A DNA stretch of 64,000 nucleotides from Usitatibacter rugosus (lineage in GTDB: Bacteria; Pseudomonadota; Gammaproteobacteria; Burkholderiales; Usitatibacteraceae), in the NCBI RefSeq assembly GCF_013003965.1, contig NZ_CP053069.1:4123419-4187418 (forward strand), written 5' to 3'. The notes beneath the pieces were generated by a model that saw only the letters and a list, made by a program, of their open reading frames with translations, was not told the origin of the DNA and did no database searches. Below are positions 1 to 7,537 of the stretch, in pieces. The position numbers and the translations under genes are program-made. The number at the start of each line of letters is the position of its first letter. The stretch's first letter is position 1.

Positions 1-118
1 CCATCTTGCGGGCGAGGCCAGTGACCAGCGCATATCCCACCAAGAGGTGCAGGACGATGACGAAGATGATGCTCGGGGCATGCTTCCCCCAGCTTCGCTG
101 CGAATCGGCGTAATCCAC
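1..118 (-). CDS. tonB: Energy transducer TonB, N-terminal fragment (cut by window edge)
   Basis: Minus-strand reading from a GTG at 118 gives a short polar start (VDYADSQRSWGKHAPS), one strongly hydrophobic segment (about residues 17-33) and then a basic end (GLARK) before the window stops. This is the usual betaproteobacterial TonB start: a cytoplasmic tail, then the single inner-membrane anchor that works with ExbB/ExbD to power outer-membrane receptors. A GAGGGT about 7 bases upstream supports the GTG. The frame stays open upstream to a stop at 230-232 but has no better start. The proline-rich linker and C-terminal domain lie outside the window, so the family call rests on the anchor alone. 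Confidence 0.62.
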   Translation of the reverse strand, partial: MDYADSQRSWGKHAPSIIFVIVLHLLVGYALVTGLARKM

Positions 119-306
119 TTCGGGACCCTCACTCGAATTTCGGCCCGCATCCTTGGCGGGTCTGGTCTTGGACGGTTCCTCGTGGGAACCGCGAATTTTT
201 CCCCTGCGGCCTCTCGGCCGCGCGCTACTTTACGCCAACCCCGGTGTGGTAGCACTAATACCACCAGGATCTTTTTGTTACCTGCCGTGTTACCGGACAA
301 AGACCG

Positions 307-918
307 CTATTTTACCACTCCGAGACGGCTCAGGGCACCCTCCCGGTTACCCCGGGCCCGGGTCTCCACCTCGGCATAAAGACTACCGCCGTGGCTGTCC
401 ATGGCGACCAGCAGTGGCCCAAATCCTCGGACCCTGAATTTCCACAAGGATTCCGGATGGAGGTCGTCCATGTCGACGTCCTCGATCGCTTCCACCCACG
501 TGGTCTCCAGCGCCGCGGTCCCGCCGATCACAGCAAGGTACGCGCCACCTCGCTCGCCGAACGCGGCCAGCGACCCCGCGCCGAGCCCTCCTTTACCGAC
601 GATGAGGCGTACGCCCTGCTTTTCCAGGAGCGGACGGGTAAATCGTTCCATTCGGGCCGAGGTCGTGGTGCCGACGCACATCGGCGCGTAGCCGGTCGGA
701 TGCTCCACGCTGGGCTCGACGCGGCGCACATTTGGTGCGGTGTGCATCGCGGCGTGGCCGTTGAGATCGAAACGGGTTTCGCGGCCCTTGTCGAAGAGGG
801 CGATCTGGTTGGCGTCGCGGATCCCGAACAGGGTCCCTTCCAGCGTGACCGTGTCGTTGATCCGCAGCGCCCGGACCTGGGCCTCGGTCACCGGGGTGGC
901 GAGCACGTGATGCGCCAT
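307..918 (-). CDS. Class I fumarate hydratase / L-tartrate dehydratase-type, beta subunit
   Basis: This 203-residue protein matches the C-terminal half of iron-sulfur class I fumarases (FumA C-terminus, TtdB), which here is a separate subunit. Visible family features are GTLFGIRDAN-like strand segments, the PTGYAPMCVGTTTSARM segment, and IVGKGGLGAG, the glycine-rich substrate loop. The ATG at 918 follows the alpha subunit by two bases, so the two are translationally coupled. It is the last gene of the minus-strand operon that starts at 6696. Fumarate/malate is the default substrate; L-tartrate or mesaconate hydration cannot be excluded from sequence alone. Confidence 0.9.
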   Translation of the reverse strand: MAHHVLATPVTEAQVRALRINDTVTLEGTLFGIRDANQIALFDKGRETRFDLNGHAAMHTAPNVRRVEPSVEHPTGYAPMCVGTTTSARMERFTRPLLEKQGVRLIVGKGGLGAGSLAAFGERGGAYLAVIGGTAALETTWVEAIEDVDMDDLHPESLWKFRVRGFGPLLVAMDSHGGSLYAEVETRARGNREGALSRLGVVK

Positions 919-920
919 GG

Positions 921-1796
921 TCAGAAACCGTAAGCCACGCCGCGCGGCGTGAACGTGGCCGAGGCGCGCCGTGCCGAGTGGCACTGCATGTTCACGGCGA
1001 CCGGATTCATCGTGATGTGCGTCGCGGCGATCTCCACGTGGACGGCGAATGCGGTGGTGTCCCCGCCGAGGCCCTGCGGTCCCACGCCCAGCATGTTCAC
1101 CGCCTCGGTGAGCTCGCGCTCGAGCTTCGCGCCTTCCGCATCCGCGCAGGCCGAGCCCAGCGGGCGCGTGGCCGCGCGCTTGGCGAGGGCGACGCAGAGA
1201 TCCGAGGTGCCGCCGACGCCCACGCCGACGATGGTGGGAGGGCAGGTCTTGCCGCCGGCGTCGAGCACGCAGTCGATCACGAAGGTCTTGATCGCGGCCA
1301 CGCCTTCGGCGGGGATCGCCATGCGCAGCCACGAGTTGTTCTCCGAGCCGCTGCCCTTCGGGACCATCTCGATCACCAGCTCGTCGGGATGGTCGGAGAA
1401 ATCGATATGGATGGGGGGCACCCCGGGGCCGCAGGAGGTCTGCTCGTTCTTGCGCGTGATCGGATGGACGACCGAGGAGCGGAGCGAGTGCTCCTTCGTC
1501 GCACGCGCGCAGCCGGAGCGGATCGCATCCTTGAGCAATGCTCCGTCGACCTCGACGCCGCGGCCGATCGTGACGCTATAGATGGGGATGCCCGTGTCCT
1601 GGCAGAGGAGGTTGTCGGTCTGCTCGGCCACGGCGATGTTGCGGATCATCGTGCCCAGGATGCTCTTCGCCGTGGAATCGGACTCCGCGCGCGAAACGCG
1701 CGCGAAGGCTTCCTTGATGTCGGGAGGCAGGACCTTCAGCGCTCGAACGTAGAGCTCGCGCGCCGCATCCTCGACCTGGCGGAGATCGACCTTCAT
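921..1796 (-). CDS. Class I fumarate hydratase / L-tartrate dehydratase-type, alpha subunit
   Basis: A 291-residue alpha subunit carrying the 4Fe-4S cluster of class I fumarases. The three expected cluster cysteines are visible in LLCQDTG (about residue 64), TSCGPG (about 120) and GKTCPPT (about 185). The segments SENNSWLRM and GVGVGGTSDLC are also characteristic. It pairs with the beta subunit at 307-918 to form the complete hydratase. The ATG at 1796 shares one base with the stop of the upstream Bug receptor gene. A two-subunit class I fumarase is typical of many betaproteobacteria and archaea, unlike the fused 548-residue E. coli FumA. Confidence 0.92.
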   Translation of the reverse strand: MKVDLRQVEDAARELYVRALKVLPPDIKEAFARVSRAESDSTAKSILGTMIRNIAVAEQTDNLLCQDTGIPIYSVTIGRGVEVDGALLKDAIRSGCARATKEHSLRSSVVHPITRKNEQTSCGPGVPPIHIDFSDHPDELVIEMVPKGSGSENNSWLRMAIPAEGVAAIKTFVIDCVLDAGGKTCPPTIVGVGVGGTSDLCVALAKRAATRPLGSACADAEGAKLERELTEAVNMLGVGPQGLGGDTTAFAVHVEIAATHITMNPVAVNMQCHSARRASATFTPRGVAYGF

Positions 1797-2764
1797 CAGT
1801 TGGCGGTAAGCCCGCGTTCCTTGATGACCTTGGCCCAGCGCGCGCTTTCCTCGCGGATCGCCACGGCGAAGTCGGCCGGGGTGTTGGCCACCGGGACCAT
1901 GCCCTGCTGCGTGAGCTTCTCGCGGAACTCGGGGGAGAGGAGGATCTTCGCGCTGTCCTTCTGGATCTTGTCGATCACGTCCTTCGGCGTGCCGGCCGCG
2001 GCCATGAGGCCGAACCAGCCGGCGTTCTCGAAGCCGGGCAGCACTTCAGACGCCGCGGGCACGTCGGGCAATTGGGGGCTGCGTTCCTTGCTGGTGACGG
2101 CGAGCGCGCGGAGCTTGCCTTCCTTGATCTGGTTCAGCGCCGCGGCGAGGTTGGGCGTGGCGAGCTGGATCTGGCCGCCCATGAGATCGGTGATCGCCGC
2201 CGATTCTCCTTTATATGGAACGTGCGTCATGTCGATGCCCGCGGCGTACGAGAAGTTCTCGGCCGCGAGGTGCGTCTGCGTGCCGATGCCGGCCGAGCCG
2301 TAGTTCACGGTCTTCGGGTTGGCCTTGGCCATCGCGACCAGCTCTTTCAGGTCCTTGGCCGGGACGGCGGGGTTGACCGCGATCACCTGCGGGCCGCTCG
2401 CGACGTTGGTGACGGGCACCAGGTCCTTCGCGGGATCGTAGGTGAGCGTCTTGTACATGTGCGGGTTGGCCGTGACGATCGAGCCCGAGGCCATGAGGAG
2501 CGTGTAGCCATCCCCGGGGGACTTGGCCACGAGGTCCGCGCCGATGTTGCCGCCGGCGCCTGCCTTGTTCTCGACGACCACGGGCTGGCCCCAGGCTTCC
2601 TGCAGCTTCTGCGCCAGGAGACGTGCAACGACATCCGTGGCGCCGCCGGCGGCGAAGGGCACGACGATCTTCACCGGCTTGGTGGGAAAGGCTTGCGCCA
2701 CGGCGAGCGAGGGAACGGCCGCGGCCAATGCCACGGCGGCCAGGCGCTTCAACGTCTGCATCAT
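1796..2764 (-). CDS. Bug-family (TTT) periplasmic substrate-binding protein
   Basis: A 322-residue extracytoplasmic receptor of the tripartite tricarboxylate transporter (Bug/TctC) family. It has a cleavable signal peptide (residues 1-23, ending AVAQA), then the family start FPTKPVKIVVPFAAGGATD, the ENKAGAGGNIGADLVAK loop and THVPYKG in the hinge region. The start is the ATG at 2764, with GGAGGA eight bases upstream; a longer frame to 2839 lacks a ribosome site and a leader. These receptors bind carboxylates. No TctA or TctB membrane gene is in the window, so its permease must be elsewhere. Its place between sdh and fumarase genes suggests a C4-type acid ligand. Confidence 0.93.
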   Translation of the reverse strand: MMQTLKRLAAVALAAAVPSLAVAQAFPTKPVKIVVPFAAGGATDVVARLLAQKLQEAWGQPVVVENKAGAGGNIGADLVAKSPGDGYTLLMASGSIVTANPHMYKTLTYDPAKDLVPVTNVASGPQVIAVNPAVPAKDLKELVAMAKANPKTVNYGSAGIGTQTHLAAENFSYAAGIDMTHVPYKGESAAITDLMGGQIQLATPNLAAALNQIKEGKLRALAVTSKERSPQLPDVPAASEVLPGFENAGWFGLMAAAGTPKDVIDKIQKDSAKILLSPEFREKLTQQGMVPVANTPADFAVAIREESARWAKVIKERGLTAN

Positions 2765-2810
2765 GCGGGGAATCCTCCGGTTGTCTTGCTGGATTCGCGC
2801 TATTACAGCA

Positions 2811-3146
2811 TTAACGCGCGAAGGCGAAGGCCAGTGCACAGGCGAGGCTGGCGCCGGCGGCCAGCGCGGCGAGGGTCTTCTGCCAATCCCGCCACGGCAG
2901 GAACTCGAGGACCAGCAGGCGAAGCCCGCCGGCCAGGTGCGCCGCCAGCAGCAGCACGAGGATCCATTCCGCGGCCTTCACCAGCGGCTGCTCCGTCCAC
3001 TGGAGCATTCCGTCCAGGCGAGCGGCGCCTTCCAGCGCCGTGCCGAGCACATAGAAGTGCGCGGGCAGGAAAAACGCGAGCGCCACGCCCGACAGGCGAT
3101 GCACGAGGAACGCCCAGAAGGCCGGATGGTTGCGGCTCGCCTTCAT
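2811..3146 (-). CDS. Succinate dehydrogenase/fumarate reductase membrane anchor, SdhC-like
   Basis: A 111-residue membrane protein with three hydrophobic segments (about residues 14-36, 58-78, 90-108). The first segment contains HRLSGVALAFFLPAHFYVLG and the second AAHLAGGLRLLVLEF; both patterns are typical of the cytochrome b-type SdhC anchors, whose histidines ligate heme and whose N-terminal serine/arginine region forms the quinone site. The ATG at 3146 overlaps the stop of the preceding anchor gene by four bases (ATGA). Together with the neighbouring anchor and SdhB it would make a membrane-bound electron-transfer module, but no flavoprotein subunit lies in this operon. Confidence 0.82.
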   Translation of the reverse strand: MKASRNHPAFWAFLVHRLSGVALAFFLPAHFYVLGTALEGAARLDGMLQWTEQPLVKAAEWILVLLLAAHLAGGLRLLVLEFLPWRDWQKTLAALAAGASLACALAFAFAR

Positions 3147-3481
3147 GCGAAGACCGCCCACACGGCGCGCAGGCCGAGGAACGCCAGCATCAGCGAGAAG
3201 AACATCACCGCGAATCGCGCCGAGCGACCGCGCCAGTCGAGCCACTCGGCGGCGACGTTGCGCAGCCCGATGCCTGCGTGGACCGCGGCGGAGAGAACGA
3301 AGACGGCGTAGAACAGAGCCATCGCGACGTTGCCGCGCGTGCGCTCGAGGATCTCCGCCGCGCTCAGCCCGCCGCGAACCGCATAGATGATCGTGACCAG
3401 GTGCACCGCGACGCAGAACGCGAGCACGGCCGCGGTCGCGCGCTGCGCGACCCAAAGCCTCACCTCGGTGCGGACGCTCAC
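3143..3481 (-). CDS. Succinate dehydrogenase/fumarate reductase membrane anchor, second subunit
   Basis: A 112-residue three-helix membrane protein (hydrophobic at about 14-33, 52-72, 86-108). QRATAAVLAFCVAVHLVTI and HAGIGLRNVAAEWL resemble the heme- and quinone-binding segments of Sdh anchor subunits. The GTG at 3481 overlaps the SdhB stop as GTGA, and the gene's own stop overlaps the next anchor as ATGA, so sdhB and both anchors are translationally coupled. Which anchor is SdhC and which SdhD is a guess; both are single-heme-type small subunits. Confidence 0.8.
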   Translation of the reverse strand: MSVRTEVRLWVAQRATAAVLAFCVAVHLVTIIYAVRGGLSAAEILERTRGNVAMALFYAVFVLSAAVHAGIGLRNVAAEWLDWRGRSARFAVMFFSLMLAFLGLRAVWAVFA

Positions 3482-4197
3482 GGCTCCTCGCCGCCGAGGG
3501 CGATGCGAAGCGTCGCGCGCTTCAATCCCGCGATCGAGCGCGTGGGCGAGATCTGCTTCGGGCAGTGCTCGGTGCAGCTCATGTGCGTGTGGCACGAGTG
3601 GCAACCAGCATCGCCGGACACGGCCGCGAGGCGCGCGGCCTGCCCCCCGTCGCGCGAATCGTTCACCAGCGTCCACGCGCGGTTGAGCGCGGCCGGTCCG
3701 AGATAGTCGCGGTTCCACGTGACGACGTCGCACGCGCTGTAGCAGACGCCGCAGCCGATGCACTCGATGCCGGCGTCGGCCTCGCGGCGCTCGCGCGAAT
3801 CCGGCTTCACGACCGCGAAGCCGTCGGCCCGCGTGCGCGTGGGGGCGAACTGCCCCTTCGCCTTCGCCCACTTGTCGAAGAACTCGCTCATGTCGGCGAC
3901 GAGGTCGCGCACCACCGGGAGGTTGCGCAGCGGCGCGATCTCCACCTCGCCGCCCTCGGCCACGCGATCGACGTGCGTGCGGCAGGTCCAGCGCGGACGG
4001 CCGTTCACCGTCATCGCGCACGAGCCGCACATGCCGACGCGGCAGGCGAAGCGATAGGCGAGCGTGGGATCCAACGTGCGCTGGATATAGGTGACGACGT
4101 CGAGCACGGTCTGGCTCTCGCGCCGCGGCACCTCGAACGCCTCGAAGCGGCCATCCTCGCCGCCCCGCCAGACCCGGACGCGCAGCGCGTCGCTCAT
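3478..4197 (-). CDS. sdhB: Succinate dehydrogenase/fumarate reductase iron-sulfur subunit
   Basis: A 239-residue iron-sulfur subunit carrying electrons from a flavoprotein to the quinone-binding anchors. The N-terminal plant-ferredoxin domain has the 2Fe-2S cysteines in CRVGMCGSC (about residue 51) and WTCRT. The C-terminal domain carries CIGCGVCYSAC for the 4Fe-4S cluster and CHSCHTHMSCTEHCPK for the rest. The ATG at 4197 overlaps the stop of the upstream exporter gene (ATGA). SdhA normally precedes sdhB; here a YeiH-type exporter does, and no FAD subunit is encoded anywhere in the operon. The partner flavoprotein must be unlinked or a different dehydrogenase. Confidence 0.9.
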   Translation of the reverse strand: MSDALRVRVWRGGEDGRFEAFEVPRRESQTVLDVVTYIQRTLDPTLAYRFACRVGMCGSCAMTVNGRPRWTCRTHVDRVAEGGEVEIAPLRNLPVVRDLVADMSEFFDKWAKAKGQFAPTRTRADGFAVVKPDSRERREADAGIECIGCGVCYSACDVVTWNRDYLGPAALNRAWTLVNDSRDGGQAARLAAVSGDAGCHSCHTHMSCTEHCPKQISPTRSIAGLKRATLRIALGGEEP

Positions 4198-5222
4198 CGC
4201 CAGTGGATGGCCGCCATCACGAGCGCGGCGAGGAAGACGGTCTCGAGCACGACGAGCATCACCGGCTTCAGCCCCATCGCGATCAGCGACTTGATCGAGG
4301 TCTTCATGCCGATCGCCGCGATCGCGGTCACGAGGAACCAGCGCGACAATTCGTTGCCGGCATCGGCCACCGATTTCGGAATGAAGCCCAGGCTGTTCAC
4401 GACCACGAGGATAGCGAAGACCACGGCGAACCAGGGCAGCAGGGGTGCCGAGCGTGCCGCCTCGCTCCCGCGCACGTGGAGGGCCACGCCGATCGCGAGG
4501 CAGACCGGCAGCAGCATCCCCACGCGCAGCAGCTTCACGATCGTCGCGGTATCGCCCGTGTCCTGGGAGACGGAATAGCCCGCACCGACGACCTGCGCCA
4601 CGTCGTGGATCGTGCCGCCGAGGAAGATCCCGGCCTCGTGCTGGTTCAACCCGAATGCGCCGACGATCAGGGGATAGACGATCATCGCGAGCGTCGAGAG
4701 CGCCGTCACGCCGATCGCGGTGAAGCTCGCGTCGCGCTCCGCATGTTGATGCTTGGGCAGGATCGATGCGATCGCCAGCGCCGCCGACACGCCGCAGATC
4801 GCGACGGCGCCGCCGGTGAGCGTGCCGAATGCGTTCGTGAGCTTCATCGCACGCGCCACCAGGAGGCCCACGAGGACGGTCGCCACCACGGCCACGACGA
4901 CGAGCACCACGACTTCCCACCCCAGGGCGACCACCTGGTCCACGGTGATCTTCAGTCCCAGCAGCGCCACGCCGATGCGCAACACGTGCGACGAAGCGAC
5001 CTGGATCCCTGCACGGCATTGGCCCTCCTCCGTGAGGAAGTTCAGGGCCATGCCGAGCAGCAGCGCGAACAGCATCGCCGAGGCGCGGTAATGCACGGAG
5101 AGAAACGTCGCGGCGATCGCCACGACGGCACACACCGCGAGACCCGGAAAAACCCGGGTCAGAGTGGAGTTTTCGCGCAAGGCGGAAACTCCACTCTGAC
5201 CCCGATTTTTCTGGTCAGGCAC
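4194..5222 (-). CDS. YeiH-family putative sulfate/sulfite exporter
   Basis: A 342-residue, roughly ten-helix membrane protein of the YeiH/PSE family. Family segments include [11 protein letters not shown] (about residue 53), [32 protein letters not shown], and [20 protein letters not shown]2855-type exporters have been linked to efflux of sulfite or sulfate after desulfonation, which fits the SuyAB-like lyase directly upstream. The GTG start at 5222 overlaps the lyase stop by eight bases. The first 26 or so codons are encoded by a perfect-length hairpin repeat (5144-5214), so the native N-terminus, probably close to [10 protein letters not shown], seems to have been replaced. Confidence 0.85.
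   Translation of the reverse strand: MPDQKNRGQSGVSALRENSTLTRVFPGLAVCAVVAIAATFLSVHYRASAMLFALLLGMALNFLTEEGQCRAGIQVASSHVLRIGVALLGLKITVDQVVALGWEVVVLVVVAVVATVLVGLLVARAMKLTNAFGTLTGGAVAICGVSAALAIASILPKHQHAERDASFTAIGVTALSTLAMIVYPLIVGAFGLNQHEAGIFLGGTIHDVAQVVGAGYSVSQDTGDTATIVKLLRVGMLLPVCLAIGVALHVRGSEAARSAPLLPWFAVVFAILVVVNSLGFIPKSVADAGNELSRWFLVTAIAAIGMKTSIKSLIAMGLKPVMLVVLETVFLAALVMAAIHWR
5144..5214. repeat. Long hairpin repeat with GGGTCAG core inside a gene junction
   Basis: Two 33-base arms (5144-5176 and 5182-5214) flank a 5-base loop; by hand count 29 of 33 positions pair, and the inner 21 have a single mismatch. The core of each arm is GGGTCAG/CTGACCC and the tip reads TTTTCGCGCAAG. The same core and tip occur in the unrelated hairpin at 35216-35274, so this is a repeat family. 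It lies across the end of the lyase gene and the start of the exporter gene on the minus strand and is translated as part of the exporter. Confidence 0.85.
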
Positions 5223-6384
5223 TTTCGTACAGGCGCGTCAGCACGAACTCGCGGTGGCCCAGCGCCTCTGCGGCGGTGAGGCGGCCGTTGGCCGTGCGGA
5301 ACATGCAGTCCAGCAGCGCGTCGCCCGCCTGGTCGGGGCTCATCTCCTTGCGCAGCAGGCCCGAGACATCGACGTCGACGTGCTCGCTCATCAGCTTCAC
5401 CGTGCGCGGGTTGGCGCAGAGCTTGATGACGGGAAGGATCGGATTGCCGATGACGTTGCCCTGCCCCGTGGGGAAGAAGTGCACCGCGTATCCCGCGGCG
5501 CCGCACAGCGTGACCATCTCCGCGGCGGCCGAGGACGAATCGAGGAACCACAGGCCCGGCCCCGTCGGCACCTCGTGCTTGTCCAGCACGCCGTCGACCA
5601 GGCACTTGCGGCCGATCTTCTGGATGTTGCCGAGCGCCTTCTCCTCGATGGTGGTGAGGCCACCCGCGATGTTGCCCTTGGTCGGCTGCGAGTCGCGCAG
5701 GTCGCTCGTCTTGTGCGCCTCGACGATCGCCTGGTAGCGGTCGAACATGAACTGGAATTTCTTGCGCACCTCCGGCGTGCGGCAGCGCGCGGCGACGAGG
5801 TGCTCGCCACCCGTGAGCTCCGTGGTCTCGCCGAAGGCGAGCGTGACACCGTGGTCGTACATCTGGTCGAACGCGTTGCCGACGGTCGGGTTGGCGCCGC
5901 AGCCGGACGTGGTGTCCGACTCGCCGCACTTCGTGGAGATCCACAGGTCCTTCAACGGGCGCTCCTCGCGGCGAAGCTCGCTCGCCCACTGCACGAACTC
6001 CTTCGCCTTCTTCGAGGCGCGCATGATCGTGTCGTGGTCGCCGTGCCCCTCGATGCCGAAGAACGCGACGGGCTTGCCGGTCGCGGCGATGGCGTCGGCC
6101 ACCTTCTTCGCCCAGCCGTCCTCGATGCAGATCACGACCACGGCCGCGACGTTCGGGTTGCAGCCCGTGCCGATCAGCGTGTGGAAGTGCAGGTCCAGGT
6201 CGGCGCCGAACTGCAGGCGGCCATAGGGATGGGGAATGGCCAGCGTGCCCTTGATGTTGTTGGCAACGGCCTCGGCCGCGGCGTTCGAGAGATCGTCGAC
6301 CGGCAGGATGATGACGTGGTTGCGCACGCCGACACGGCCGTTCTCGCGCTTGTAGCCCCAGAAACTCGATTTGCTCAGGTCCAT
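5215..6384 (-). CDS. UxaA-family lyase, large subunit (SuyB-like sulfolactate sulfo-lyase or altronate-type dehydratase)
   Basis: A 389-residue large subunit of the UxaA/GarD family. Family features include [14 protein letters not shown] near the start, GTGCNPNV (about 73), [15 protein letters not shown] (about 155, the metal/substrate cysteine region) and [12 protein letters not shown] (about 325). A separate about 390-residue large chain plus a 93-residue SAF chain is the layout of (2R)-sulfolactate sulfo-lyase SuyAB, which releases pyruvate and sulfite; single-chain altronate dehydratases are longer. The downstream YeiH-type exporter supports sulfite release. Hexarate or altronate dehydration remains possible, because many split UxaA homologues are uncharacterised. 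Confidence 0.72.
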   Translation of the reverse strand: MDLSKSSFWGYKRENGRVGVRNHVIILPVDDLSNAAAEAVANNIKGTLAIPHPYGRLQFGADLDLHFHTLIGTGCNPNVAAVVVICIEDGWAKKVADAIAATGKPVAFFGIEGHGDHDTIMRASKKAKEFVQWASELRREERPLKDLWISTKCGESDTTSGCGANPTVGNAFDQMYDHGVTLAFGETTELTGGEHLVAARCRTPEVRKKFQFMFDRYQAIVEAHKTSDLRDSQPTKGNIAGGLTTIEEKALGNIQKIGRKCLVDGVLDKHEVPTGPGLWFLDSSSAAAEMVTLCGAAGYAVHFFPTGQGNVIGNPILPVIKLCANPRTVKLMSEHVDVDVSGLLRKEMSPDQAGDALLDCMFRTANGRLTAAEALGHREFVLTRLYESA

Positions 6385-6414
6385 GGTGTCTCTTTCCTTG
6401 ATGACGGCCGCGCT

Positions 6415-6696
6415 CTACCAGCGCTTCGTGCGGAGGTTCTGCACGTGCGTGTGCTCGCCCACCGCGATCGCCGCGATGGTCTTGCCGATGTCCACGCCGT
6501 ACTTGATCACCGTGTCGCCGCTCTTGAGCGGCTTGATCGCCAGCTTGTGGCCGATGGGGATGTCGGACTTCGCCTCGATGGCGATGTCCTTGTCCTGGTC
6601 CATGATCCAGCCGGAGAGCTTCTGGCCCGTCTTCACGCCTTCGACCACGACGACGCCGACCGAGTCGTTCTCGTCGTGGACCACGAAATGGATCAT
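6415..6696 (-). CDS. SAF-domain small subunit of UxaA-family lyase (SuyA-like)
   Basis: A 93-residue protein consisting of one SAF domain, seen in DSVGVVVVEGVKTGQKL, DIPIGHKLAI and the conserved end VGEHTHVQNLRT (the GxHVHxHN-like signature of UxaA small domains). It is the partner of the large chain just downstream. The ATG at 6696 has AGGAGA about eight bases upstream; upstream in-frame codons run into the operator and are not coding. This is the first gene of the minus-strand operon ending at 307, about 6.4 kb in all, with overlapping or near-overlapping genes throughout. Confidence 0.8.
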   Translation of the reverse strand: MIHFVVHDENDSVGVVVVEGVKTGQKLSGWIMDQDKDIAIEAKSDIPIGHKLAIKPLKSGDTVIKYGVDIGKTIAAIAVGEHTHVQNLRTKRW

Positions 6697-6710
6697 TGCT
6701 GTCTCCTGAT

Positions 6711-6756
6711 TTGACCTGCCTGCCCCGATTCTCCGAATCGGCCGAGGGCAGGTCAA
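6711..6756. promoter_or_regulatory. Nested dyad operator between suyA-like and gntR genes
   Basis: TTGACCTGCC at 6711-6720 is exactly repeated inverted as GGCAGGTCAA at 6747-6756. Inside lies a second dyad, CCGATTC (6725-6731) / GAATCGG (6735-6741). The whole 46-base element fills most of the 64-base divergent intergenic region and ends four bases before the GntR-family start. Position and symmetry suggest the binding site through which this regulator controls itself and the divergent lyase operon. Which dyad is the actual site is not shown by sequence. Confidence 0.6.
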
Positions 6757-6760
6757 CTAG

Positions 6761-7537
6761 ATGAGTTGGATGTATCCTCGGCCGATGCCCTCGCGTTCCC
6801 GCCAGCTCGCCGCCGGACGCCCGCTCGCCGAGCAGGTCCGCTCCCGCCTCGCCGAGGGCATGGCCGCCGGCGAATGGAAGCCGGGCGAAGCGATCCCATC
6901 GGAGGCGCAGCTGGCCCGCGACTTCGGCGTGGCGATCGGCACGATCCGCAAGGCGGTCGACGGCCTGGTGGCCCAGCAAGCGCTGGTGCGAAGGCAGGGC
7001 AAGGGGACGTTCGTCGCGGCGCACGACCCGGGCCGGCTGATGTTCCACTTCTTTCACGTCGTCGGCCGCGACGGCACCAAGAGCTATCCCGAAGTGACGA
7101 CGCTGGATTTCCGCCGCGACCGGGCCAACGCGAAGGACGCGGCGGCGCTCGGCATCTCGCCGCTCGAGAAAGTGATCCGCATCCGCAACGTGCTCTCCCT
7201 GGGCGGGCGGCGCGCCATCCTCGACGACATCGCGCTGCCGGCCGAGCTCTTTCCCGGGCTCACCGAGAAGATCTTCCTCGCGCGCGACAACACCATCTAC
7301 CACCTCTACCAGAGCCGCTACGGCATCAACGTGCTGCGCACCGACGAGCGGCTGCGCGCCACGCTGGCCACGCGCGCGGAAGCCCAGGTGCTCGGCGTCG
7401 GCGAAGGCGCGGCGATGCTGGAGATCCGCCGGCTCGCGTACACGTTCCGCGACCGGCCCGTGGAGCTGCGCATCTCGCGCGTCGACAGCGAGCACTTCGA
7501 ATACCACAACACGCTGGGCAAGGCCGAGCCGATCTGA
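6761..7537 (+). CDS. GntR-family transcriptional regulator with UTRA domain
   Basis: A 258-residue HutC/FarR-type regulator. The N-terminal winged helix-turn-helix covers about residues 20-85 (GEAIPSEAQLARDFGVAIGT, RRQGKGTFVA). The C-terminal UTRA ligand domain follows, with ILDDIALP, YHLYQSRYGI and the terminal RISRVDSEHFEY. It is transcribed away from the lyase operon across the dyad at 6711-6756 and overlaps the next carrier gene by one base, so regulator and carrier are cotranscribed. It probably represses the catabolic operon until its substrate is present. ATGs at 6770 and 6785 are alternative starts; none has a strong ribosome site. Confidence 0.88.
   Translation: MSWMYPRPMPSRSRQLAAGRPLAEQVRSRLAEGMAAGEWKPGEAIPSEAQLARDFGVAIGTIRKAVDGLVAQQALVRRQGKGTFVAAHDPGRLMFHFFHVVGRDGTKSYPEVTTLDFRRDRANAKDAAALGISPLEKVIRIRNVLSLGGRRAILDDIALPAELFPGLTEKIFLARDNTIYHLYQSRYGINVLRTDERLRATLATRAEAQVLGVGEGAAMLEIRRLAYTFRDRPVELRISRVDSEHFEYHNTLGKAEPI

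Noticed and set aside
230-306. Hairpin GTGGTA...TACCAC between the fumarase and tonB genes as a terminator
   Set aside because: It has no T-run on the side needed for the minus-strand operon; the T-run lies on the other strand.
978-2303. Long plus-strand open frame over the fumarase genes
   Set aside because: It is antisense to clearly recognisable fumarase alpha and Bug genes, has a low-complexity Arg/Asp/His composition and no ribosome site; an effect of GC-rich codon use.
5159-7507. 782-codon minus-strand open frame across the lyase and GntR genes
   Set aside because: Overlaps recognised genes in other frames and crosses the divergent promoter; composition is that of a shadow frame.
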